Assembly (NCBI GenBank): GCA_016185065.1
Contig: JACPOL010000008.1
Location: forward strand, 1 to 64,000
Length of the DNA: 64,000 nucleotides
Direction of reading: 5' to 3'
Source of the DNA: Chlamydiales bacterium
Lineage (GTDB): Bacteria; Chlamydiota; Chlamydiia; Chlamydiales; Rhabdochlamydiaceae
Below the pieces are notes generated by a model. It worked only from the letters and a program-made list of their open reading frames with translations, was not told where the DNA came from and searched no databases. A program made the translations under genes and the position numbers. Position 1 is the stretch's first letter; every line of letters begins with the position of its first letter. Below are positions 35,448 to 45,154 of this stretch, piece by piece.

Positions 35448-35849
35448 TCAATAGAGCGATGATCTAATTTGTGTGAACCCCAGGTCTTGCTGCAAGAGGG
35501 CTAGGTTTGTAGTAACAGCCACGCTGCTCGTGTGAGTCTCTTCTTCGCCTGAGCCTTCCATCAGCTGGCTATAGAATGTATGCATATGACCCTTCAACGC
35601 CTCTAAATGTCCTTTGAAGACGTCTTGCTGAGAAGAGGGGAGTCGTATGAGGAACTTGTGGATCTGGCTAAGAGTGTGCTGGTACTCTTCTTGGAGGGTA
35701 TCCATGAGCGTGCGGTTGCCGCTGTTGTGTGCCATCTGGGTGTGAATCTGTTCGACCGTCTCCACAAGGGCTCTAAGCTCCTGTTGAGGTCCAAAACCAC
35801 CAGGTCCAAACGCGGGCGCTCTGCCCGAAGATACAGGGGGAATATGCAT
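35448..35849 (-). CDS. Hypothetical protein upstream of corA
   Basis: A 133-residue protein I do not recognise. The N-terminal 25 residues are Pro/Gly-rich and disordered (MHIPPVSSGRAPAFGPGGFG). The rest is helical and His/Gln-rich (ELRALVETVEQIHTQMA, EEYQHTLSQIHKFLIRLPS, HLEALKGHMHTFYSQLMEG). There is no membrane segment or signal peptide. GGAG lies a few bases before the ATG and corA follows after six bases. A secreted protein, chaperone or corA partner are all possible; none is supported. Confidence 0.55.
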   Translation of the reverse strand: MHIPPVSSGRAPAFGPGGFGPQQELRALVETVEQIHTQMAHNSGNRTLMDTLQEEYQHTLSQIHKFLIRLPSSQQDVFKGHLEALKGHMHTFYSQLMEGSGEEETHTSSVAVTTNLALLQQDLGFTQIRSSLY

Positions 35850-35939
35850 AGCTCATCTCCTTACCCCCTTCCTAACCTATTACTAATTCTTTGAAAAGCA
35901 GATAAATACTGGAGTCGCTTAAGGAGAGTGATGATTAGT

Positions 35940-36188
35940 TGTAGAGACATGTCGGGTAGGCCGAAGAAAGCTTCGCTTTCGCGTCAGTCGCAGTTGTAGT
36001 TAAAGAAGGGAGAGAGAAGATCGGGCGCGGGCACGCACACGGGCACGTTTACGAAAGAGAAAAAGGGAGGGGACACGGAAGAGAGGGGAGAAGATCGGAT
36101 ACGCCTCTTTCTTTCGTGAACGTGTGCGTGCCCGTGCCGGTGCCCGATCTCCTTCTTCGCATGGAGCGCACACTATCTGACATGTCTA
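35940..36188. repeat. Large inverted repeat in the 35850-36268 gap
   Basis: The 419-base gap between the hypothetical gene and the end of lpxD contains no credible gene. It holds arms of about 43 bases at 36018-36060 and 36105-36150. They start AGATCGGGC and run through CGGGCACG-type G+C-rich sequence to ACGAAAGA; alignment needs small shifts. An outer pair (GTAGAGACATGTC at 35940, GACATGTCTAC at 36178) frames it. G+C content of the arms is well above the flanks. It may be a decayed insertion or a large stem-loop. Closer to lpxD a small GCCCC/GGGGC hairpin (36246-36265) lacks a T run. Confidence 0.6.
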
Positions 36189-36268
36189 CTCTGGCTGTTC
36201 GTAAAACTCATGAAAAATCTAAGAAACTTTATGAGCTATAGGTGCCGCCCCGGTTTTGCCAGGGGCTG

Positions 36269-37360
36269 TCAATTCAGCTTTTCTGAGGTGTGAATGCATT
36301 TTTCGAGCTTCTCGATTTCTAAAGCGTTGAGGCGCTCTTCGAGCTCCTCGATCTTTTTGACATACTCGCCAATTTTGCGGAGATGGACCTGCTGGCGGTT
36401 GTGGTCGGCAAGAGACATGACGGGACTGCCCGAATACTTGCCTGGTTCTGAGATGGACTTGCTTACGCCGCCACGCGTTGCAATCATGATGTGATCGCCA
36501 ATTTCAATGTGGCCGACGATGCCTGCTTGTCCTCCGATGATCACGTGCTTTCCTGTTTTGGAAGAGCCCGCGATGCCGGTTTGAGAGACGATGATGTTGT
36601 GCTCTCCGATGCTGACGTTGTGAGCGATCTGCACGAGGTTATCTATTTTTGTGCCTCGAGAGATCTTTGTAACTTTAAAGCGGGCGCGATCGATAGTTGT
36701 GTTGGCGCCGATCTCTACATCATCTTCGATGACGACAGAGCCGAGCTGATCGAGCTTCTTGTGCTCTCCCTTATTGTCGGTTGTAAAGCCAAACCCGCAA
36801 GAGCCGATAACTGCTCCGGGTTGCAATACAACTCTACAGCCAATTGTAGTGGCTTCGCGGATGACGACATGGGGGTGAATGGTGCAGTCCGTTCCGATTG
36901 TGCTCCCTGCTCCGATGAAGACGAAGGAGGCGATGCGTGTGCGCTCCTGAATCGTGCAGTTAGCATCAATAACAGCATAGGGGCCTACTTGCACATCCTT
37001 ACCCAGCTTGACGCTAGGGTGTACAACGGCAGTGGGATGAACTCCTGTAAATCCCGAGCGGATAGAGTCGGTGAGAAGTAGCTTTTCGACGATGATTTGA
37101 AAAGTGCGAGAAGGGTTATCTGAAACGAGAAAATTTCTGCCCTCAGTGAGGGGAGTCTCTCTTCCAATGCAGATAACCCCGGCTTTCGACGCTTCCATCG
37201 CCGTGCGGTAGCGCGGATTTGCTAAGAAGGAGGCGTCTGCAATAGTTGCATATTCCAGCGCCTCCACTCCACAAATTTGATGGTCAGGGTCGCCCACCAG
37301 CGTAGCTTCCGCTAGCTCGGCGAGCTCCTTAAGTCGAAAATATTTAACAGCCCTTTCCAC
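36269..37360 (-). CDS. lpxD: UDP-3-O-acylglucosamine N-acyltransferase LpxD
   Basis: Third enzyme of lipid A synthesis, adding the N-linked hydroxyacyl chain from acyl-ACP. The 363 residues have an N-terminal uridine-binding domain (to about 100; [15 protein letters not shown]), then a left-handed beta-helix of hexapeptide repeats (IGPYAVID-like, for example [13 protein letters not shown] and [12 protein letters not shown]). The region with the catalytic histidine is [12 protein letters not shown], and a C-terminal coiled helix follows. The start is about five bases after skp. It is the last gene of recR-namZ-bamA-skp-lpxD. Presence shows that the organism makes lipopolysaccharide. Confidence 0.96.
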   Translation of the reverse strand: MERAVKYFRLKELAELAEATLVGDPDHQICGVEALEYATIADASFLANPRYRTAMEASKAGVICIGRETPLTEGRNFLVSDNPSRTFQIIVEKLLLTDSIRSGFTGVHPTAVVHPSVKLGKDVQVGPYAVIDANCTIQERTRIASFVFIGAGSTIGTDCTIHPHVVIREATTIGCRVVLQPGAVIGSCGFGFTTDNKGEHKKLDQLGSVVIEDDVEIGANTTIDRARFKVTKISRGTKIDNLVQIAHNVSIGEHNIIVSQTGIAGSSKTGKHVIIGGQAGIVGHIEIGDHIMIATRGGVSKSISEPGKYSGSPVMSLADHNRQQVHLRKIGEYVKKIEELEERLNALEIEKLEKCIHTSEKLN

Positions 37361-37364
37361 AGAC

Positions 37365-37991
37365 TTACTTCACTTGTGTTTGTGCTTCAGGCTGGACAGC
37401 TTCTGGTGTGTTCTGAACAGTTGCTCCAGGCTGAACGGCTGGTAGTTGCGCGTTCTTCTTAGACTCTTGCTCAAACACTCTGTCCATTTCACCTACAACT
37501 AGGTTGGTAACTTCGAGCTGAGGTGCATAGAAGAAGCAAGCCTCTTTGTTGATCACCATAGTCAGCTTCTTCTCTTTTGCCACGCGCTCAGAGGCACTGC
37601 TGATGCTGCTTGAAAGCATCTGGACAATGCGCATGTTTGCCTGGTTAAGAACTTGGTAGTACTGCTGCTGGTAGCGGTTTAGCTCTTCGTTTAAAACGCG
37701 GAACTTATTTTTTAGCTCCTCTTCGCCCTCAGGAGAGAGTCCATCCATGAACTCAGTGTCGCTGAGTTTGTTGTTGATCTCAACGAGCTGCTTGTCTGTA
37801 TCTTCGAGAAGAGTAGAGAGCTGTTTTTTGAGGGATTCGAATGAAGACTGCTCTTGCTTACCTAGCTTAGAGTCGGTAATGCATGAAGCGAAGTTTACAA
37901 CTCCGACGTTTTGTGCGCCTTCGGCTGCGTCACACGCAGAAGAGAGTGCTACTAGAGATGTTAAACAGGTGAGAATGAAACGTTTTTTCAT
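37365..37991 (-). CDS. skp: OmpH/Skp-like periplasmic chaperone
   Basis: Periplasmic chaperone that guards outer-membrane proteins on the way to BamA. The start ATG at 37991 has AAGGAG seven bases upstream, giving 208 residues with a signal peptide ([19 protein letters not shown]). The frame could extend eight codons but without support. The mature part has [20 protein letters not shown], then the long coiled-coil tentacle (about 45-140) and a return strand ([15 protein letters not shown]). The C-terminal 30 residues are Gln/Pro/Val-rich and extra. It sits between bamA and lpxD as in Chlamydia. Confidence 0.9.
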   Translation of the reverse strand: MKKRFILTCLTSLVALSSACDAAEGAQNVGVVNFASCITDSKLGKQEQSSFESLKKQLSTLLEDTDKQLVEINNKLSDTEFMDGLSPEGEEELKNKFRVLNEELNRYQQQYYQVLNQANMRIVQMLSSSISSASERVAKEKKLTMVINKEACFFYAPQLEVTNLVVGEMDRVFEQESKKNAQLPAVQPGATVQNTPEAVQPEAQTQVK

Positions 37992-38017
37992 AATGTTGCT
38001 CCTTAAAATGTTCACGA

Positions 38018-40384
38018 TTAAAACTGTCCTCCCATCGAGAAGAAGAATTTGCGGACCTGGCCGTGGTTGTCTGGGTTAACAGGGAAGCCCATACCCAAGA
38101 TGACGGGAACGCGGTTGATCAGCTCGAGTCTTACGCCAAAGCCGTAGCTCAAGTTGTAGTGACCGACTCTAAAGCGCTTCATGGAGACTGCACCCGCATC
38201 CGCGAATACAAATCCATCTACCACTTTGAAGATCTCTTGCAGGTACTCCACAGAGAAGAGAGAAGAAGAGATACCCCCGGTAGGATCTCCGTTGCTAAAG
38301 CGAGGTCCGAGGTCGAAGGCCTTGTATCCGCGAACGGAGTTCTCACCACCCAAGAAGAAGCGCTCACTCATAGGAATGTCATCGGCGTGATGCGTTTTAA
38401 TTACAGGTTCGATGAATCGGAACTCGGCGCGGTACTTCATGATGCCGCGTCTCCAGAGCTGCTGGTAGAAGCTGTTGATGTAGCCGAAGCGTAAGAAGGT
38501 GAAATCACCGCCGATACCCGTGAACTCGCTCTCAATTAGTGAGCGGAAGCCATTATGCGGCTTCAGTGCGCTATCTGTAGAGTCGTAGTTGAGTGAGACG
38601 CCACTGCTTGAGAGAAGGCCGCCGGATCTAGCCTCTTGGCGCTCACGTTTTGTCGCGCCATGATCTACTTGTGTGCTCGATTCGCGGATGCGATATCTCC
38701 AGTTAAAGGACCAGTAGGGAGTAAGGGGATAGGAGGCGAAGACGCTCCCACCGAGGGTGCGGATAGTATAGTCTTTTGCTTGCAGGCCGCTTCTTCCCAG
38801 TTCTCCATTGACACCCACGCGCCAGAGGGTATCGCGGAAGTAGGGGGTCAGCCAGGAGACGGTGTAGTTCTGCTGTTTCGCACCGACGTTAATTCTCGCC
38901 TGAGCATACTCACCACCGCCGCGCACTGCAGAGGCGCCTTTAGAGAAGACCTTCCCTAGGCCGCGGTAATTAAAGTTACTCTCGGAGATATCGATACCCC
39001 CGAAGATGTTGTCCGCAGAGCTGAACCCTGAAAAGAGGCTGATACTGCCTGTGTGCGTCTCTTCTACCTCGATAAAGACATCTCTGTAGCTCTCGCCGAG
39101 GGACTGATCATCCTGTGTCCGCACCGCATAGACGTTTACATTCTTGAAGTAGCCGATGTTTTCTAGACGAGCCTGTGTCGCTTTAAGTTTGGCAGAGTCG
39201 AAGGTCTCTCCTGGTATTAGAAGAGATTCGTGAAGAATCACACGAGCCTGCGTCTGAGAGTTTCCCACGATGCGGATCATTCCGATCTTGTACTTCTGCC
39301 CCTCTTCGATTGTGAAGCGCACATTGTAAATGGGGGCGTTTTCCGCAAGTTGAGTCTCATATTGAACGCTCGCATCGATATGACCTTTGCGGCCGTATAG
39401 ATCTTTGATGTACTGGGTTGTCTCTCGAAGCTTTTCAGGCGAATAGGTATCTTCTGGATGTACCAAGAAGTGGTTCTCAATCTCCTGATCCGTAAAGAGG
39501 GTATTTCCCTCAAAAGTGATCTCTCCAAAATGGAAAACAGGACCGCGATCGGCGGTGATTTCGATGATGATCTTTCCCTGTGTAGAAGACTCGAGGATCT
39601 GAATGTCTACTCGTGCATCGGCATAACCATTATTCTGGAGGAGGTTAACAATAGTTAAATTGTCCTGCTCAAGAGCTTCTTCGTTGAAAATTCCAGTTCC
39701 TAAAACGAAATTAGTGAAGAAGTTGTACTTCTTGGTGTGGATCATATCCAAGAGTTCAGACTCTTCTTCGCTTGTGAACCCTTTAAAGACGATCTTGTCG
39801 ATCTTTCCAGAGCGCCCTTCGGTGATGCTGATCTCGATGTCTACTTCATTCGTTTTTGTGTCGGAAACAACGCGGTAGTTGAGTTGCGATTCGAAGTAGC
39901 CCTTTTTGACGTAGTACTCTTTCAGCTTGTTGAATGCGCTGTTGAAGGTCTGGCGGTTGAATGAGGAGGAGGCCTTTATTCCGAGCTCTTTTTGTAGAGT
40001 CTTGGTCTTAATAAACTGATTTCCATACCAGTTGATCGTGCGGATGGTCGGTCTGGGCCAGAGTTTGAGCGTGATGTAGACCTCGCCATTGACGACATCG
40101 ATTGATGGTTCAACTCGGTCATACTCATCAGAAAGAGCCTTCAAGTCATTATCAAAAGTTGTCTGTGAGAAGGGGTCTCCCACTTTTGTCTTTAGTCTAG
40201 AGACAATCAGCTTCGAATCAAAAGAGTAGAGCGGCGGTGGATTTTCAAGGGTAACGGAAATATTGCCGATAACGCGTTCTTCGTAGGCCTCGACTGCAGC
40301 CGCAAGAAGGGGAGTTGTCGGAGCGGAAATAGATGCGCATGTGAAGAAGATTAAAGAGAGCGCGCGAAAAGAGGTTTTGTTCAT
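38018..40384 (-). CDS. bamA: Outer membrane protein assembly factor BamA
   Basis: Central component of the BAM machine that inserts beta-barrels into the outer membrane. From ATG 40384 it has 788 residues: a signal peptide (RALSLIFFTCASISAPTTPLLA), five POTRA-like domains to about 430 (for example IRTINWYGNQFIKTKTLQKEL and GQKYKIGMIRIVGN as landmarks) and a C-terminal barrel. The barrel includes FFLGGENSVRGY near 675, the L6 VRGF-type motif, and ends in a phenylalanine (FFSMGGQF), as expected. A longer frame from TTG 40414 is possible but would precede the signal peptide. It is followed by skp and lpxD. Confidence 0.96.
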   Translation of the reverse strand: MNKTSFRALSLIFFTCASISAPTTPLLAAAVEAYEERVIGNISVTLENPPPLYSFDSKLIVSRLKTKVGDPFSQTTFDNDLKALSDEYDRVEPSIDVVNGEVYITLKLWPRPTIRTINWYGNQFIKTKTLQKELGIKASSSFNRQTFNSAFNKLKEYYVKKGYFESQLNYRVVSDTKTNEVDIEISITEGRSGKIDKIVFKGFTSEEESELLDMIHTKKYNFFTNFVLGTGIFNEEALEQDNLTIVNLLQNNGYADARVDIQILESSTQGKIIIEITADRGPVFHFGEITFEGNTLFTDQEIENHFLVHPEDTYSPEKLRETTQYIKDLYGRKGHIDASVQYETQLAENAPIYNVRFTIEEGQKYKIGMIRIVGNSQTQARVILHESLLIPGETFDSAKLKATQARLENIGYFKNVNVYAVRTQDDQSLGESYRDVFIEVEETHTGSISLFSGFSSADNIFGGIDISESNFNYRGLGKVFSKGASAVRGGGEYAQARINVGAKQQNYTVSWLTPYFRDTLWRVGVNGELGRSGLQAKDYTIRTLGGSVFASYPLTPYWSFNWRYRIRESSTQVDHGATKRERQEARSGGLLSSSGVSLNYDSTDSALKPHNGFRSLIESEFTGIGGDFTFLRFGYINSFYQQLWRRGIMKYRAEFRFIEPVIKTHHADDIPMSERFFLGGENSVRGYKAFDLGPRFSNGDPTGGISSSLFSVEYLQEIFKVVDGFVFADAGAVSMKRFRVGHYNLSYGFGVRLELINRVPVILGMGFPVNPDNHGQVRKFFFSMGGQF

Positions 40385-40463
40385 CAGTCGGAGTGTTCCG
40401 CAGGGGCGTTTCAAAATGTTGGTCGATTATAGTTATCGGGATGAAATATTTGCAAACACCCTC

Positions 40464-41690
40464 TTAACGATAGAGCAGATACTTATCCCGTGTTTTAAGG
40501 AAGGCCTCGCGCTCTTCCTGCTGAAAGGGGATTAGCTTCCAGGCGACATAGCGATCCGATAAAAGGAGGTTCCACATCTCTTGATTTCCGCAGACCTTGC
40601 AAAAAGATTTTTTCTTTGCTGGGCTGATTGCAGCAAGTCGTGAATCTACCTGCTTGGGATAGAGAGTCTTTAGCATTCCCAGAAGCAGAGATTGCACCGC
40701 CGACGGCCGGTATTGAGTGGGAGAGGTAATAATAATTTTTACCCCCTGGCACTCTTTATTCTTGTAAGGACCGTAGAAGGGGCGGAAGTAGAAAGGGAGA
40801 AATTTAACCCCCGGCAGCTTCTGCTTGTTCAGCTGTTTTGCAAACTCTGCGGCATTGATCCACGGAGCCCCAACGAGCTTAAACGGCAGGGTGTACCCAA
40901 TCCCGATGTTCACCAGTTCTAGCATCCCTAAAATCCCGGTAGAGGCGTAGAAGAAGGGGGTGTCGGCTTCAGGGATGTAGGGGCTCGTTGGGATCCAAGG
41001 GAGCCCTGTATCCTTAAAGCTCATCGATCTCTTCCAACCCCGCATCGTAATCACTTTAAGGTTGCATCCAACTTTATACTCCTCGTTAAAAAAACGAGCG
41101 AGCTCGCCGATTGTCATCCCGTGGCAGTAGGGGATGTTGACGTAACCCAGAAAAGAGCGGAACTCCTCTTTCATCATCGGGCCATCCACAACGATGCCAT
41201 TCATCGGATTAGGCCTGTCGAGAACGATGACGGGGATGTTTCTTTTTGCAGCCTCTTCCATCACGTAATAGAGGGTTGAGGCGTAGGTGTAGGACCTGCA
41301 TCCGATCTCCTGGATGTCGTATACAAGGGCATCAACTCCCTTTAACATCTGATCGGTGGGGCGTCTCGTCTCTCCGTGCAGGCTATAGATAGGGATCGAT
41401 TTTGCAGAGTGGGGGAGATGTTCGGCAGCGTAGGCGTTACCATTTAATCCATGCTCTGGTGCAAAGAGAGCAACGAGAGAGAACTCTTTTGCTTCTCGGA
41501 AGAGGTCGATTGTCGATTTAAAATCTCTATTGATGCCTGTATGGTTGGTGATGAGGCCAACCTTCTTGTTCATTAAGAGAGAAGCGGCGTGTCCCTCTTC
41601 AAAAAAAAGATCTACACCTGTGCTTACGCCTTCTGAAGCTGTAACAAATGGCGAGAGAAATAGAAAAAGAGTTAAAAAAAGAGTTTTCAT
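40464..41690 (-). CDS. namZ: NamZ-like exo-beta-N-acetylmuramidase (DUF1343)
   Basis: A 408-residue protein of the DUF1343 family; the characterised member NamZ removes terminal N-acetylmuramic acid from peptidoglycan fragments. From ATG 41690 it starts with a signal peptide (LFLTLFLFLSPFVTAS, to about 20). Landmarks follow: KKVGLITNHTGINRDF, LFAPEHGLNGN, LVYDIQEIGCRSYTY, VLDRPNPMNG and the C-terminal GVKIIITSPTQY. The ORF extends upstream into recR, but the signal peptide fixes the start one base after the recR stop. Its position between recR and bamA is not the one I recall in Chlamydia. A role in cell-wall recycling or remodelling is inferred from the family. Confidence 0.85.
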   Translation of the reverse strand: MKTLFLTLFLFLSPFVTASEGVSTGVDLFFEEGHAASLLMNKKVGLITNHTGINRDFKSTIDLFREAKEFSLVALFAPEHGLNGNAYAAEHLPHSAKSIPIYSLHGETRRPTDQMLKGVDALVYDIQEIGCRSYTYASTLYYVMEEAAKRNIPVIVLDRPNPMNGIVVDGPMMKEEFRSFLGYVNIPYCHGMTIGELARFFNEEYKVGCNLKVITMRGWKRSMSFKDTGLPWIPTSPYIPEADTPFFYASTGILGMLELVNIGIGYTLPFKLVGAPWINAAEFAKQLNKQKLPGVKFLPFYFRPFYGPYKNKECQGVKIIITSPTQYRPSAVQSLLLGMLKTLYPKQVDSRLAAISPAKKKSFCKVCGNQEMWNLLLSDRYVAWKLIPFQQEEREAFLKTRDKYLLYR

Positions 41691-41691
41691 A

Positions 41692-42291
41692 TCAGAATCC
41701 CTGCCTTCCGGAAAAAGCGCGTAGTAGCGTTCCGCCATCTACAAAATCCAGAGAGCTTCCCATCGGAAGGCCGAACGCGAGTCTGGAGATCTTGATGCCC
41801 GAACCTTGCAGCTGCTCTCTTAAATAGAGAGCTGTTGTATCGCCCTCCAGTGTCGAGTCGAGCGCTACAATAATTTCTTGAATATTATGAGTCCGAATCC
41901 GGCGCTTGAGCCCCTCAAAATTGAGGTTTTGAGGGTGCTTTCCCTCGAGAGGGGAGAGGAGCCCTCCCAACACGTGGTAGAGGCCGCGGAAGGAGCCCGT
42001 CTCTTCGATTGCAAAGAGATCTTTTGCCGAGGAGATGACGCACATCTGGCTCGTCTCTCTTTTGGTTAAATCGCAGAAGTCGCACCTCTTCTCATCCATC
42101 AGACAGTGGCATTCGGGGCAGGTGCGGATGCGCGCCTTTGCGGTTGAGATCGATTCTGCTAGTTCGCTGAGTTCATGATCCGACCAGCCCAGAAGGTGAA
42201 ACGCAAAGCGCTCGGCCGTGCGTCCACCCACACCAGGAAATTTTTTTAAGTTGGCGATCAGTTTTACAAGTGGTGAAGGATATTTTGACAT
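41692..42291 (-). CDS. recR: Recombination mediator RecR
   Basis: With RecF and RecO it loads RecA on gapped DNA. From ATG 42291 the protein has 199 residues, the normal length. It has a helix-hairpin-helix (LKKFPGVGGRTAERFAFHLL), a four-cysteine zinc finger (CPECHCLMDEKRCDFC near 57-72) and a Toprim domain (IVALDSTLEGDTTALYL and FGLPMGSSLDFVDGGTL). It is the first gene of the minus-strand group with namZ, bamA, skp and lpxD, and is divergent from fabH. Confidence 0.95.
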   Translation of the reverse strand: MSKYPSPLVKLIANLKKFPGVGGRTAERFAFHLLGWSDHELSELAESISTAKARIRTCPECHCLMDEKRCDFCDLTKRETSQMCVISSAKDLFAIEETGSFRGLYHVLGGLLSPLEGKHPQNLNFEGLKRRIRTHNIQEIIVALDSTLEGDTTALYLREQLQGSGIKISRLAFGLPMGSSLDFVDGGTLLRAFSGRQGF

Positions 42292-42433
42292 AAGGACCAA
42301 CAGGATAGCGAAGCGGCTTGTTGTGTTTCAAATGAAAACTTTTAAAGGAGGAAGAAGCTTTGTTTTTTTTCGCGATTAAGCTAAAATTGAAGGATCGTTT
42401 AACAAAAAATTTTAATTTTAGGAACCAGAACAG

Positions 42434-43432
42434 ATGCTGGCAAAAGCGAGAATCATTGGAACAGGCTCCTATCTTCCTACGCGAGTTCTGAGCAATAGCG
42501 ATTTAGAGAAGATGGTAGAGACCTCTGATGAGTGGATCTTCACACGCACTGGTATTAAAGAGCGCCGCATTGCTGCAGAGGGCGAGCACACATCTACCAT
42601 GGGCTTTGAAGCCGCGAAGAGGGCAATTGAGAATGCGAAGATTCAGCCCGAAGAGATCGATCTTATTCTCGTCGCAACGCTCACCCCAGACCACATCTTC
42701 CCCAGCACGAGCTGCATCCTTCAATCTCTCCTTAAACTGCCCAACGCCGCAGCCTTCGATTTACAGGCAGCCTGCACCGGGTATGTATATGGGCTCTCTA
42801 TCGCTAAGAGTTTTGTTGAGTCGGGCATGTATAAAAATGTCTTGCTCGTCGCATCTGAGAAGCTCTCTTCAATTGTGAACTATAAAGACCGCAACACCTG
42901 CGTCCTCTTTGGAGATGGAGCCTCTGCCTGCATCGTTAGCGCAAAAGGAAAAGGTCTTCATATCCGTGAGATCTGCCTTGGCGCAGATGGAGAGCAGGCG
43001 TGCCTGCTCACCCTGCCAGCAGGGGGCTCTCGCACTCCAGCCTCTCAAGAGAGCGTCGCAGCAAATCTCCACTACCTGACCATGGAAGGAAAAGAGGTCT
43101 ATAAGCACGCCGTTCGTAGGATGGAAGCTGCCTGCAACCAGTGTCTAGCTCAGGCCGGTCTCTCAGAAAAAGAGATCAGCTGGCTCGTGCCACACCAGGC
43201 CAACATCCGCATCATCGAAGGCATTGCTAAACGCTTTGAAGTGCCGATGGAGCGGGTCTTCATGACAGTTCATAAGTATGGAAACACCTCAGCCTCTTCG
43301 CTCGGCATCGCCCTCGATGAGCTTCTGCAGGAGTATAAGATTAAAAGCGGAGAAAATCTTCTTCTTACAGCCTTTGGCGCCGGACTTACCTGGGGCAGCT
43401 GTATTTTAACCTATAAAGATGAGGAGTCATGA
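42434..43432 (+). CDS. fabH: 3-oxoacyl-ACP synthase III (FabH)
   Basis: Starts fatty acid chains by joining acetyl-CoA to malonyl-ACP. The 332 residues carry the catalytic triad: C114 in DLQAACTGYVYG, His in VPHQANIRI and Asn in KYGNTSAS. It is the first gene of fabH-fabD-fabG-acpP and overlaps fabD by four bases (ATGA). The order is the one I recall in Chlamydia. AGGA lies ten bases upstream of the ATG. I see no convincing promoter. Confidence 0.97.
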   Translation: MLAKARIIGTGSYLPTRVLSNSDLEKMVETSDEWIFTRTGIKERRIAAEGEHTSTMGFEAAKRAIENAKIQPEEIDLILVATLTPDHIFPSTSCILQSLLKLPNAAAFDLQAACTGYVYGLSIAKSFVESGMYKNVLLVASEKLSSIVNYKDRNTCVLFGDGASACIVSAKGKGLHIREICLGADGEQACLLTLPAGGSRTPASQESVAANLHYLTMEGKEVYKHAVRRMEAACNQCLAQAGLSEKEISWLVPHQANIRIIEGIAKRFEVPMERVFMTVHKYGNTSASSLGIALDELLQEYKIKSGENLLLTAFGAGLTWGSCILTYKDEES

Positions 43433-44376
43433 GTAGACGTTTTGCTTATCTCTTTCCTGGACAAGGTGCGCAGTATGTAGGGATGGGAAAGGATTTTTAC
43501 GACCAGTTCCCCATCGCGCGTCAGACCTTTGAAGAGGCGGACGATCTTCTCGGACAGACCTTTTCTAAGCTTATTTTTGAAGGGCCTGGCGAGGAGCTTA
43601 CCCTCACAAAAAACAGTCAACTTGCAATCTATATCGTAAGCATTGCTATCTGGAGAACGTTTCAGCAGCAGTGCCCAGACGTTCACCCCACTCTCTGCGC
43701 AGGGCTCAGCCTCGGTGAGTACACCGCACTTACAGCGGCTGGCAAGGTCTCTTTTGCAGACTGCCTCCAGCTCGTAAAGGCGAGAGGCCTCTACATGCAT
43801 GAGGCGTGCCTCTCCTCTCCTGGTACGATGCGCGTTGTGCTCGGTTTAGAGGTCGAAGCTGTAGAAAAGGCTCTAGCAGAGCTCGGTTCTGATTCAAAGG
43901 TCTGGATCGCCAACCTCAACTGTCCCGGACAGGTCGTGATTGCAGGTGATCTAGCTCACATGGATAAGGCAGCAGAACACCTAAAAGTGCGCGGCGCAAA
44001 ACGCGTACTGCCGCTTGATGTCTCCGGCGCCTTTCACTCTCCGCTGATGCGCGAGGCTCAAGAGAGATTAAGCCCTATCATTCAAGCTACACCCCTTAAA
44101 GAGACCCCCGTTTCCCTCATTATGAATAGCGTGGGTAGAGTCGTCTCTTCTCTCGACGAGATCAGAAAGTCTATGACAGATCAAGTTACTCACCCCGTCT
44201 TCTGGGAGAAGGGGATTCGCAGCGTGGAAGGCAGCGTCGACCTCTATATCGAGATGGGCTGCGGCAAGACCCTTTCTGGCATGAATAAGAAGATTGGAAC
44301 GCTCGCTCCAACACTTACTCTCGAAAAGGTCACAGATCTAGACACAGTTATAACATCCTTAATGGCAGGAGTGTAG
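43429..44376 (+). CDS. fabD: Malonyl-CoA:ACP transacylase (FabD)
   Basis: Moves malonyl groups from CoA to acyl carrier protein. The 315 residues begin with FPGQGAQYVGMGKDF and carry the nucleophile S94 in AGLSLGEYTAL. The partner histidine is in SGAFHSPLM and the Gln loop is FPGQG. The start overlaps the end of fabH, and the stop is directly followed by the fabG ATG, so the three are tightly coupled. Typical family member. Confidence 0.97.
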   Translation: MSRRFAYLFPGQGAQYVGMGKDFYDQFPIARQTFEEADDLLGQTFSKLIFEGPGEELTLTKNSQLAIYIVSIAIWRTFQQQCPDVHPTLCAGLSLGEYTALTAAGKVSFADCLQLVKARGLYMHEACLSSPGTMRVVLGLEVEAVEKALAELGSDSKVWIANLNCPGQVVIAGDLAHMDKAAEHLKVRGAKRVLPLDVSGAFHSPLMREAQERLSPIIQATPLKETPVSLIMNSVGRVVSSLDEIRKSMTDQVTHPVFWEKGIRSVEGSVDLYIEMGCGKTLSGMNKKIGTLAPTLTLEKVTDLDTVITSLMAGV

Positions 44377-45126
44377 ATGCTAAAAGATAAGAAGGCCCTC
44401 ATCACTGGCGGAACAGCGGGAATCGGCAAAGAGATCGCTCTGCGTTTTGCTAGAGAAGGCGCGCATGTCGCCGTTTTTGGAACAAACCCCGAGCGCGTTC
44501 AGGAGATTCTTCAAGAGCTTGAAGGAGCAAGAATCTCTCCTGAGCAGAAGTTCTTTGCGGAAGCTGTGAACGTTGCAGATAAGAAGGCTGTTGAGAGCGC
44601 CATCCAGCATCTACTCACTGGATTTGGAACCTTCGATGTTCTGGTTAACAATGCCGGCATCACACGCGATAACCTCCTGATGAAGATGAGCGAGCAGGAT
44701 TGGGATGAGGTGATGGATGTCAATCTCAAGTCGGTCTACAACACCTGCCAGACGCTTGTGAGACCCATGATGAAGGCCCGCGGGGGTAAAATTATTAATA
44801 TATCATCTGTCATCGGCTTGACAGGAAATGCGGGCCAAGTGAATTATGCTGCATCCAAATCGGGGATGATCGGCTTTACAAAGGCCCTAGCTCAAGAGCT
44901 AGCCTCGCGCGGTATCTGTGTAAACTGCATTGCGCCTGGCTTTATTCAGACCCGAATGACCGATGTCCTTACGGATTCTCAGAAAGAGGGAATCCTGAAA
45001 AAGATACCCATGGGCCGCATGGGCTCTGCTCGCGAGATTGCAGACGCCACAGTCTTCTTGGCGAGCGACCTGTCCAGTTACATCACTGGGCAAGTTCTCA
45101 CAGTTGACGGCGGAATGGTAATGTAA
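44377..45126 (+). CDS. fabG: 3-oxoacyl-ACP reductase (FabG)
   Basis: NADPH-dependent short-chain dehydrogenase for the first reduction of the fatty acid cycle. The 249 residues have the nucleotide loop TGGTAGIGKEIA (10-21), NNAGITRDNLLMKM, the serine in INISSVIGLTGN and the YAASK catalytic motif, ending ITGQVLTVDGGMVM. It has no gap to fabD. acpP follows after 28 bases. Confidence 0.97.
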   Translation: MLKDKKALITGGTAGIGKEIALRFAREGAHVAVFGTNPERVQEILQELEGARISPEQKFFAEAVNVADKKAVESAIQHLLTGFGTFDVLVNNAGITRDNLLMKMSEQDWDEVMDVNLKSVYNTCQTLVRPMMKARGGKIINISSVIGLTGNAGQVNYAASKSGMIGFTKALAQELASRGICVNCIAPGFIQTRMTDVLTDSQKEGILKKIPMGRMGSAREIADATVFLASDLSSYITGQVLTVDGGMVM

Positions 45127-45154
45127 ATTTTATTTTGAAAACGGAGAGTAAAAA

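Noticed and set aside
36246..36265. Terminator after lpxD
   Set aside because: GCCCC/GGGGC hairpin is present but no T run follows on the minus strand; left as a possible hairpin only.
42387..42416. Promoter TTGAAG-N18-TTTAAT for fabH
   Set aside because: The predicted start would fall inside or after the ribosome site AGGA, leaving a useless leader; other boxes nearby are weaker.
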